From Bimuria novae-zelandiae CBS 107.79 (taxonomy: Eukaryota > Ascomycota > Dothideomycetes > Pleosporales > Didymosphaeriaceae), in the NCBI GenBank assembly GCA_010015655.1, contig ML976772.1, positions 84,469 through 148,468 of the forward strand: a stretch of 64,000 nt of DNA. The letters run 5' to 3'. Positions 1 through 7,924 of this stretch are shown here, in pieces (within the stretch, counting starts at the first letter, position 1; each line of letters starts with the position of its first letter). The notes beneath the pieces are model-generated. The model worked only from the letters and a program-made list of their open reading frames with translations, made no database searches and had not been told where the DNA came from. Position numbers and translations under genes: made by a program.

Positions 1-56
1 GGCTCGGAGGCTCGGAGACTCTGTTCCGCTAGTGACGCGCTAGCTTCTTGGCAAGT

Positions 57-93
57 CACATGACGGCCGACTTTATTGAGATTACCCTTTGTA
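57..93 (+). repeat. 37-bp direct repeat, left copy
   Basis: Matches 696-732 in the same orientation with 2 mismatches (A/G at the fourth base, C/T near the end). Core: GACGGCCGACTTTATTGAG. It flanks the Tc1/mariner remnant. Confidence 0.85.
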
Positions 94-695
94 AGAAAGG
101 TGGAGCTCTCCGCGCAGGTATTAAGAAACCTTTTACTATAGAAAGTTCTTTAAAATAGAGGAGTTTGTATGCAAAGGAGGGAAGGGCATAAATGGCATCT
201 AGTACGCAGAGAATATACTTAAGAAACACCTATTCCTTTATTACTACACTATACGCGACAATAACTAAGACGTAGCTATCTATTTAATTTAAAATAACGT
301 TTACCTACACTTACTAGGCCTCCGGTACTACCAGCCAGAAATTAAAGCTCTAGGAATCAAGTTTGGCCCTCAGCCTCCCAATTCACCCGACTTACACCCA
401 ATTAAGCGCTATTTTGGGCGTCTAGAAGGTTTTTTGGCAAGTTACGAATGCCTATCAAGTTCCAAGGAGGCCAAAAAGGAGGTCTGGCAAGGTGATAAGA
501 CACTCAGGCAGTATATGGCCGAAAAGCTTTATTCTACCTACTTTATGCGCGTTGCAGAGCTCTGCGAGGATGCAGGTAATCAGAACAACTTTACAGCATA
601 ATTAGAACATCTTATTTGGGTGTATTTGCTCATACTTTAGATGGAATCAAGATGCCCGACTTTTAAAGTTATTACCCCTGCAGGAATCCCTGCTG

Positions 696-732
696 CACGT
701 GACGGCCGACTTTATTGAGATTACTCTTTGTA
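696..732 (+). repeat. 37-bp direct repeat, right copy
   Basis: Second copy of the repeat at 57-93. It ends 10 bp before the left end of element B (743). Confidence 0.85.
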
Positions 733-742
733 TCGTTGAGGC

Positions 743-763
743 CACCACCCCCTGCACTAATTC
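743..763 (+). repeat. Element B terminal inverted repeat, left (outer part)
   Basis: 21 bp, exact reverse complement of 4008-4028. The rest of this terminal repeat lies beyond element A, at 2440-2461. Confidence 0.85.
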
Positions 764-768
764 GTGGG

Positions 769-798
769 CACCAGGTGGCGAGCTAATTCGTGATCGGT
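769..798 (+). repeat. Element A terminal inverted repeat, left
   Basis: 30 bp, exact reverse complement of 2406-2435. Preceded by TGGG, the proposed 4-bp target duplication. Confidence 0.9.
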
Positions 799-1041
799 TT
801 ATGTAAGCACAACCGCCAAATTTTGTTCTCCCATAGTAATCACCATACAAAGTCGAAATTCTGAGGTTCTTGACGCATATTAACTTAATTTTAAGGCTGA
901 ACTTGATTTTAAAGCTTAAATCTGACGCGTAGAGCTCAGATTTGGTGTTGAGATCTTAGGATCTCTACAGTATGTAGGATATGTACAGTATATTCACCAG
1001 CGTTGTGAGCGTATCTTCTCGCCGCCAGTTTCTATAAGCCT

Positions 1042-1450
1042 TTAGCAGCGATCTGGCATCTCCTTAATAAGCTCCCTGATCTTATTGATAGAGATCTCAT
1101 CCCATATTTGCTGTAGTATATCCTTGAGGTGTTTTATAGTCCCATCCCAAGGCGTCTCACCTTCACAAAGCTTGTGGAGACGCCTTTTAGCCTTTTCTTT
1201 AAGGATGAGCCAGCGTCCTTCTGTAGGATTAAGATCTGGTGACCTCCCTAGGTGTATAAAAAGCCGCACTCCTTAAGATATCTTAAATATACACACAATA
1301 TTATGTTTTAATCTTATACTATATAACAGGTTATTATCTTCTTATAGAATAGGATATTTATAAGGATTACAAGTGCGCGCGTCGTTAAGGATCTTAATAT
1401 ACGTAGGTAGTACATGCTCTGTATAGTAGGCTTGCGTTATATGGTTCCCC
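1042..1450 (-). pseudogene. Decayed transposase of element A
   Basis: Remnant of a DDE transposase related to that of element B. On the - strand 1269-1042 gives a 75-codon open stretch with the C-terminal catalytic signature SPDLNPTEGRWLILKEKAK, aligning with SPDLNPQEGVWLILKQ in element B and ending at an equivalent place (MPDRC against MPSRC). Further upstream, 1450-1387 in another frame reads GNHITQAYYTEHVLPTYI, aligning with GHHMTQEYYTEHILPSYI of element B. The two segments are in the expected order but separated by frameshifts and stops. The region to about 2400 is TpA-rich and no longer readable. Certainly non-functional. Confidence 0.75.
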
Positions 1451-2405
1451 TGAGGATCTACGTCAACTTTGGGAGGCTTATAAGCCTCCTATTCTTGTAC
1501 GCGCTTTTCGTACTACTAAGAGAACTCATACATCCTTTTGCAAGGTTTCGGCGGAGGCTTAACAACTATAGGCATCTCTTTATTGTCGTTGTAAAAGTAG
1601 AGCTCTAATTTAAAGTCCCAGTTAACGCAGGCGTACATGTGTAAAACCTAACCCCTAGGAGCGCTCCGAGGCTGCATATTAGTGACTTTTCTGTATCGTT
1701 TTTGCTGCCCGCGTCGACGCAGCTGACGAGGCTTTTAGAGGCGCTTATATAGGTTAAAATAAGCCTTGTTAGTAAAGAAAACTTAATCCTAGTAACCTAT
1801 AATAGGCAGATTCTTATTCTGCTAGCCATACTATACGCGCGTAGCTTTGTTGGCGTCTGTTAAAGGATTACTATAGGGCGCTATGTACATGTAAGCGTTG
1901 AGTCGTTAACTAAAGTTGTATTATAACTAACGCTTAGAGAGCTTAATACTATACTTTTTAGCTTAATAGGTAAGCAGGCGTTAACTATAGGGATTCTCCT
2001 TAGGCTCTGCTATGTGTTTAAGAACTTGTATAGGCGTTTAAAAAGCTCTCCCGAGCTTATTACTATTAAGCTTAGCTAAAGGCTTATGCGTACGCCTTTA
2101 CGCGATCTCTATACCTAGCTTACGTTATTAACGCCTCTAACGTCTACCTATAGCCTTAGAGATTCGAAATAGCTTGTTAACGTCGTTAATAGTCTCGCCA
2201 TTCGCCTAGTAGCTATAACGGTGTAGGTAGGCTGATTTCGTAGGCGTAGTATATTAGATATTAGGTTTAGAGCGTTCGGGCGTTCGCGGCGCGTTGATTA
2301 AGCTGCTTATCGTAGGAATCGGACGAGATTTGGGTGATTGGTGTAAGGGTGAAGTTTTGTTGTAGATGGAGGGGCTGTTGTTGATGGCTAGTGCTGCTTA
2401 CGTAC

Positions 2406-2435
2406 ACCGATCACGAATTAGCTCGCCACCTGGTG
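2406..2435 (-). repeat. Element A terminal inverted repeat, right
   Basis: 30 bp, exact reverse complement of 769-798. Followed by TGGG at 2436-2439. Confidence 0.9.
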
Positions 2436-2507
2436 TGGGACACTTTCTGATGAGTCAGCACCCCGCACTCAACACCAAATCTCGCCATCGTCGATGTCCA
2501 TAACACC

Positions 2508-3842
2508 ATGAAATTACGTTCAAATAAGACGATTGATAGCTCGTTAGAAAGGCCTCGTACGCCTGTACAAGATACCGTCCTCAAAGAGCCTGATACAGAG
2601 GAGCGTTCACGATTTTTTGAGGCTATACAGCATAACAACAATATTACCCCTTTCCGCGATATCTGTGCCCAGCATGGCATAGGAAAGTCTACAGGCTATC
2701 GCTGGATGAAGGAGTTTAAGAAATACAACGATTGTCGACGCGTACGCAAGCGTAAGAGCCAGGAAAAACATACAAAGCTTGGGCATTCATGGCGTGTAGA
2801 TGAGTCGACGCTCAGAGCTTTGATGGACGACGCCACAAACCCCGTCAGAGACAAGCCCTTAGGCGTACAGATCCGTACGAACGATATACCACTTACCAAG
2901 CGTGCCTTAGAGCACAATCTCCGTACAAGGATCCATGCTGGCGTCTATAAACAAGCCTACACAAAGAAGGAGATTTCACTCGACAATAAGTATCTCCGCG
3001 TTGGCTACGGCTACGTCAATCAATAGCAGCCTATCTTTGGCTTCTGGGATGCCATTTACTGGACCGACGAGGCTCATTTCAATCCAGAGGAGGACTTTCA
3101 GAAGCCTAACATCCTACGCTACGAGGGAGAGCGCCTTAAGACAAATAATATAGGCGTACGGAAGCCCGTGAAGAGCTCTCCTTTAACGTTACACATATAC
3201 GCCACTGTAAACTGGTACTACAAAGGCCCTCTCGGCTTTTACAACGACGATGTTGATATGTTAACGCTGCCAAAGCCTCCGCAGAGGCCTCGTAAGTATA
3301 AGTACGAGACCCAGCAGAAATATAAGGAGAGGCTTACTGAGTGGGAGCTTAAATGCCCTCTAGCTATTAAGGGAGACGTCGGCGGCCATCATATGACTCA
3401 AGAGTACTACACAGAGCACATATTGCCGTCGTACATAGACGCTGTACAACAGGCTCGTATAGGTGCTACAATAGAGCAGCGGGAGTGGCTCCTACAGGAG
3501 GATAACGACCCATCTCATGGCACAAAGTCCTTTAACAACGTCTCTAGAAAGCTTAAGTATGTGAATTGGATCTGTACACTACTCCATCCAGGCCAGTCGC
3601 CGGATCTTAATCCACAAGAAGGCGTATGGCTTATCCTCAAACAACGCGTAAAAAGACGTCTTAACAGTCCCCTGCCGCCTGAGACTATATGGGATGGCAC
3701 AAAGCAGCATCTTAAGGAGATCCTCGTACAAGAATAGGCTATGATTACGCTCACAGAAATACGTAGGTTGATATCTAAGATGCCATCTCGGTGCAAGCAA
3801 CTAGCGACCAACGGCGGTGAGGCTATTCGCTCAGAACACTAG
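2508..3842 (+). pseudogene. Element B transposase, near-intact with two in-frame UAG stops
   Basis: One continuous frame of 445 codons interrupted only by TAG at 3024-3026 and TAG at 3735-3737, ending at TAG 3840-3842. The N-terminal part (about residues 25-75) looks like a helix-turn-helix DNA-binding region (ICAQHGIGKSTGYRWMKEF). The catalytic part shows WTDEAHF (first Asp), EDNDPSHG (second Asp) and SPDLNPQEGVW (Glu), with 38 residues between the second Asp and the Glu. Both internal stops could come from CAG by a C-to-T change in a CpA context, as RIP would cause. No frameshift is visible, so decay appears recent or mild. Without stop readthrough the gene is inactive. Confidence 0.8.
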
Positions 3843-4007
3843 TAAATCACCAAAAAAAATTGTACAAGATTCTTACGCATATACAAATTACTATATAAAC
3901 TAAAATCTGCGCTTTATTCTGATGTATGTGGCTGGTCGCAGCGCTGAATAAATCGTGGTGTTAAGACTAATGGCCGGTGCTGCTTACCTCAGCGCGGAGT
4001 GTCCCAA

Positions 4008-4028
4008 GAATTAGTGCAGGGGGTGGTG
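4008..4028 (-). repeat. Element B terminal inverted repeat, right (outer part)
   Basis: 21 bp, exact reverse complement of 743-763. The intact inner continuation (3976-4007) contains TGGGACACT and CAGCACC on the - strand, matching 2436-2461. Followed by AGGC. Confidence 0.85.
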
Positions 4029-4260
4029 AGGCTGAAAATGTTTATGTCAGCGGATTGTGGCGTTCCTTTTGCGAAACCACAACTCCGGCAAGGAAAGGCC
4101 ACCCGACCTGAACAGGGTATACCACCACATAGAGACACGCGTAGGAAGAGAGCAGGGGGGGATTCACTTCTAGTCGCTCGTTGAACCCGATCTATGATAC
4201 AACAAAAGAGATTGCTGAGGCGCGTTTCGACCGATAGGGAGTGCGGCTGGCAACTTCGAC

Positions 4261-5619
4261 ATGGACGGTGACCCTGCGGTTGAGCCTGAGCTCGACAGGT
4301 TCAGTCGCATACTGCCCTTGCCGTATCGCGTTGCCCTGATAATAGTAATGGGTATGCAATAATTATGTCCGCGACTTCCTCGATCGCTCGAGCTGATCCA
4401 CAACCACAGGCATATGGGCTTGGGGACTAAACCTCCACTACCTCTCCCTGATCCGCATCGACGTGCCCTCCCTCATACGATACCCGGCGCGGAACTCTCC
4501 GCACCATCCACCGCATTACCTATCCTGCTACCGCGTCGCTCTTTCCCTGACCGTCCCGCTCGTCCTGTCCCTGCTCCTGTTCTGGAGCCTCACGAACGGT
4601 AGCCCCGCCGACATCGCCGCATGGGAGATCTTACCGAACCTTTACCTCCTCGTCCTCGTCATCGGCTTCATCGTGCCTATACCTTTTGTGAGCAGGAATG
4701 GCAGACACCGGACCCTAGCAACCTTAAAACGGATCAGCATCGGAGGCATCGCGGAGGCGCAAGACGGGAAATTTGGAGACATATTGCTTGCCGATGCGTT
4801 GACAAGTTATGCAAAAGTGCTTGGTGACCTCTTCATCAGCTTGTGCATGTTCTTTTCGTCTAAGCATAGCTCGACCGGTCCACCCAACCGCAATTGCGGA
4901 GGCTTCTTCTGGGTACCCTTCATCATTTCCATACCCTCGCTCATCCGTCTCCGACAGTGTCTTACCGAGTACTTGCGCGTTCAAAAAGCGAACAAGCAGA
5001 CCGGGCAGATTAGCGCAGCGACAGGCTGGGGCGGCGTACACCTTGCCAATGCCTTGAAGTACAGCACAGCGTTTCCCGTCATCATCCTTTCTGCTATGCA
5101 GCGCAGCCCCAACCCCTCAAAGTACGGCATGTCTGAAGCGGCACTGTTCCGCCTCTGGCTGGCAGCCGTATTTGTTAACTCTGCCTACTCGTTTTGGTGG
5201 GATGTTAGCCGCGATTGGGACCTCACGCTCCTGCTGAGTAAGAAAGAGAGGGAGAACCCGGAGTATCCGTACGGTCTGCGACGGCATCGCTGGTTCCACG
5301 CAAAAGAGTTCTACTACGCGGCCATTGTCGTCGACGCCATGTTGAGATGTACATGGAGTTTCAAACTGAGTCCGCATCTGGACCACTTCAATGATTTAGA
5401 AGGCGGCATATTCTTGATGGAAGCGTTGGAGGTTCTGCGGCGGTGGATCTGGATATTCTTCCGTGTGGAGACCGAGTGGGGTAAGTTCAATGCAACTACG
5501 ATTGCAAGAAGGCAATAAACTGACGCGAAGTAGTGCGAAATCATCGCGGCCCAGCACCCGATGACATTTTGCTGGGCGACTTTGCGAGCGCGTCGAATAA
5601 GTTTGACGAGGACGATTGA
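4261..5619 (+). CDS. ERD1: ERD1-like EXS-domain Golgi membrane protein
   Basis: Three exons: 4261-4351, 4410-5480, 5531-5619 (416 residues). Intron 1 is 58 bp (GTATGC...CACAG); intron 2 is 50 bp (GTAAGT...CTGACGCGAAG). Ignoring intron 2 gives a premature stop at 5516; splicing it restores the acidic tail typical of fungal homologues (PDDILLGDFASASNKF). The protein is multi-spanning, with hydrophobic segments from residue 20 on, a PLPYR motif near the N-terminus, and the EXS domain (SYG1/XPR1/ERD1 family) across the C-terminal two thirds, with the FWWDVSRDWDL signature and a final WIFFRVETEW motif. Yeast Erd1 acts in the Golgi on phosphate recycling and on retention of glycosyltransferases and HDEL proteins. 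There is no SPX domain, which separates it from SYG1/XPR1 proper. Confidence 0.85.
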
Positions 5620-6114
5620 TGGAGATGAAATTTGGATTGGCATCTAGCGTAAGCATTTTTCGGCGTCTGAGCGATTTTTAAATAGACAGAGGCAGTGCTG
5701 AGATACCACCAGTTGCCGACCTTAAGTACTGATAATAACATATCCATGGATTGAAATAACATTGGCCGTCCGCTCACCCAACTCGGTATGCTGGCAAAAA
5801 ATAGCTGGCAAAAAATAGCAACCTTTGATTCCATAAACAGCTGTGAAGCAAGTCCAAGTGAAAGCGGACCCGTTTGCTGTGGACAGCATGCGCTGCCCAG
5901 AACAGCCACGGAATCCTTCACTCTACTGACTAAGGCACGCGTCCGGAGGTTGACCCTGACCCGTGCACGGGCGTGACATTGTCTTTTACCTACAATGCTC
6001 CTTCCTCCAACAGCCAATTGTTGGCGATCGTTGTCGACCTCTCCTCAGGGCTCTACGTGCCCTAAGACCCAAGCTGTCGACTCCATTGAGAGGTCTCACC
6101 ACCACTCGGCCCCG
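5620..6114. other. Intergenic, nothing recognised
   Basis: Downstream of the ERD1-like gene and upstream of the broken 2EXR-like gene. It contains open frames on both strands with no recognisable motif. No RNA gene or repeat seen. Confidence 0.4.
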
Positions 6115-6813
6115 ATGGACGCCGCTACCAAAGCTGCTATGTAAGTGCTCTGTCAGACTCGTGTATGACAATGCTAACACTCAACAGCTTCAAGCGCAAT
6201 GTCGAGCAATCGCTCTTGTTAATTCTCCCTGCAGAGTTGCGTAACAGAATCTACAATGATGTCCTCGCTGGTACCGACTATGCGGATTTTTCCTCCATCA
6301 AATACGTCTTATACAAAAGCTACTACGACCTAGATTACTGGATGTAAGGCAATTACACGGGCATTAGCTACCCAAAAAAGAAGGATCGATTCGCACTTGT
6401 CCGCACCTGCCGTCAACTCTATAACGAGACGAAGACACTCCACGCTGAATTGAGCACTTTTCCATTGTACTTTTCCCTTCTAGATGACTCCTCTAGGCGC
6501 CAAGTCGTTTGTCATTCACCATCATCTGCTCATCATCGAAGGTTGGAATCCTCCTACTCGGTTCTCATACGAAGGTCGCTTCTCTTTGGAGGCCTGTGCC
6601 TCCTGGGATGGGACCATGGCGATTACGAATGTTCATCTCAAAGCGACCTACCTTAGTTCTTTAGGTATGGGTTCGGAGCCGGCTGTCATGGCAAAAGCAA
6701 CGCCGTACGTCTTGAATGCGATTGAGAACATACAGAAGGCAATTGGCGCTTTCAAGGCTGGGGTGACGGTAGCGGGCAGCATCGTCTACATGGGCAAGAC
6801 GACACACGTTTAA
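6115..6813 (+). pseudogene. Broken 2EXR/F-box-like fungal gene
   Basis: Probable exon 1 at 6115-6142 and an intron to about 6186 (GTAAGT donor, GCTAAC branch, CAACAG acceptor), then a frame containing LPAELRNRIYNDVLAG, the hallmark of a large fungal family of unknown function (2EXR-type, F-box-like). The frame meets TAA at 6345, then continues without interruption through the second family hallmark LVRTCRQLYNET (about 6397-6432). After about 6480 the likely coding frame becomes unclear: a different frame stays open from 6484 to 6813. The TAA could come from CAA by a C-to-T change. Read as a pseudogene; an unusual gene model cannot be excluded. Confidence 0.5.
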
Positions 6814-7344
6814 TAGGTGGGCATGCATGTCTGGTGGCGACGACTGAGATTGGGCCGGTTTTTTTCTCACGGGTATTAGTCCATGCCCAGGTGACATTGA
6901 GACGCCATGGCAGTATGGAACACGCGACACTTTGGAGCCGGCAACGCCCCTTGTACATGCTGCGTACAAGCAACTCCCAGTCTATGATTCTATGCTCAGC
7001 AGAGTCCTCGTTCGAGTCATAGAATACAACCGCTGTACTCAAAAAGATATGCTTACCCTTTGGTATTGTGTCTGCTAATCTACCTGACCACATCCTGGGC
7101 ATGCACAACTTCTCCTCTCCCGCTCCCGCTCCTCCTTTCCCTCGAACATGTGCACAATTCATGCCTATTGATTGATATTCCGCATCATTTTATCACGCCC
7201 AGGCACATCCTCAGATCCAGAGTACTACTTGCAGTACTCAGCTACCCTGAATCATCCAGCTAGCACTGTCTCCAATTGCGCGAGTACACGGGGATCTAAA
7301 GACCGCACAGCCATCCAGTCTCCAGACACACACACACACACACA

Positions 7345-7384
<40 letters not shown>

Positions 7385-7924
7385 GCGTGCGTGTGTGTGC
7401 CCAAATTCTAGCTACAGCTCTCACTAAAAAGATCCGTACACCGCTGCCAAAACGGAAGCAAGTCTACGCACGCTCGGAGAGAACCCCGCTCTCGGCCCAG
7501 CCGTCAACGCGGCTCGTTCCTTCTTCCCTAGAACCTTTCTTCCCTTGCCAGGCTGCTTTCCTGAGAGATGGCTCTGATTTTGAACGCTTTTTGGTTTATT
7601 CTACCAGCTCAAAGGCTGCGTCGTAGGCAAGAGGACGTGGTGGAATGCCGCTGGACTACGGGAGTACTCAGTAGAAGGAGAGAAGTCGTGTCAGCGTGGC
7701 GGCGCTGTGCGATGTTGACGCCGATTCAACATTCGGGGCTATTCCAGGGGGCACCAAGGATGTCTAATTCCTGCATACCGCATCGCGGAGCCAGAGCGGA
7801 AACCACCTTTGCCATTTTTTTTTTATCAGACGTTACGTTCGAACCCCCAGCACGCCTAACCCAGTGCTTCAACTACACCCTCACGTCCACGCTCTCACTA
7901 GCACATGCCTCGCTAGAACTCCTC
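6814..7924. other. Intergenic, microsatellite-bearing
   Basis: Between the 2EXR-like remnant and the 3' end of ECM29. It contains a compound AC/TC microsatellite (7326-7381) and pyrimidine-rich stretches; no supported gene. Confidence 0.4.
7326..7381 (+). repeat. Compound microsatellite (AC)n(TC)n
   Basis: About 11 AC units (7326-7347) followed directly by about 17 TC units (7348-7381), then a short GT-rich tail. Such tracts are highly length-variable. Confidence 0.95.

Larger units (their letters stand above)
57..732. mobile_element. Tc1/mariner remnant between 37-bp direct repeats
   Basis: A decayed DNA-transposon fragment. The stretch 362-601 on the + strand reads as the C-terminal end of a Tc1/mariner transposase: a degenerate catalytic motif SPDLHPIK (normally SPDLNPIE) and an ending QNNFTA before a TAA stop, which resembles the tail of several fungal Tc1-like transposases. 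Upstream of 362 the frame is broken by stops. The fragment lies between two 37-bp direct repeats (57-93 and 696-732) that differ at two positions. They could be ends of tandem or rearranged copies; no inverted terminal repeat was found. The family differs from elements A and B to the right. Confidence 0.6.
769..2435 (-). mobile_element. Element A: related transposon nested in B's left end
   Basis: A 1,667-bp element inserted, in opposite orientation, inside the left terminal repeat of element B. Its terminal inverted repeats are 30 bp and perfect (769-798 and 2406-2435, starting CACCAGGTGGCGAGC), then continue imperfectly. They share the start CACCA and an internal CTAATTCGTG with those of element B, so A and B belong to one family. 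The flanks carry a 4-bp direct repeat TGGG (765-768 and 2436-2439). The interior on the - strand is a badly decayed transposase, rich in TpA and in stop codons. Confidence 0.8.
743..4028 (+). mobile_element. Element B: IS630/Tc1-like DNA transposon, interrupted
   Basis: A near-complete DNA transposon. Its outer ends form an inverted repeat: 743-763 is the exact reverse complement of 4008-4028 (21 bp, starting CACCACCCCCTGC). When element A plus one copy of its target duplication is removed (769-2439), the terminal repeat extends to 31 bp with one mismatch and then continues imperfectly through a shared CAGCACC. The ends are flanked by the 4-bp direct repeat AGGC (739-742 and 4029-4032), read here as the target-site duplication. 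Without element A the transposon is about 1.6 kb. It carries one transposase gene on the + strand with two in-frame stops. The family resemblance is Tc1/mariner/IS630 (DDE), although that superfamily normally duplicates TA. Confidence 0.8.

Noticed and set aside
7845..7870. GTTCGAA resembling a tRNA T-loop
   Set aside because: No matching stems or A-box around it on either strand.
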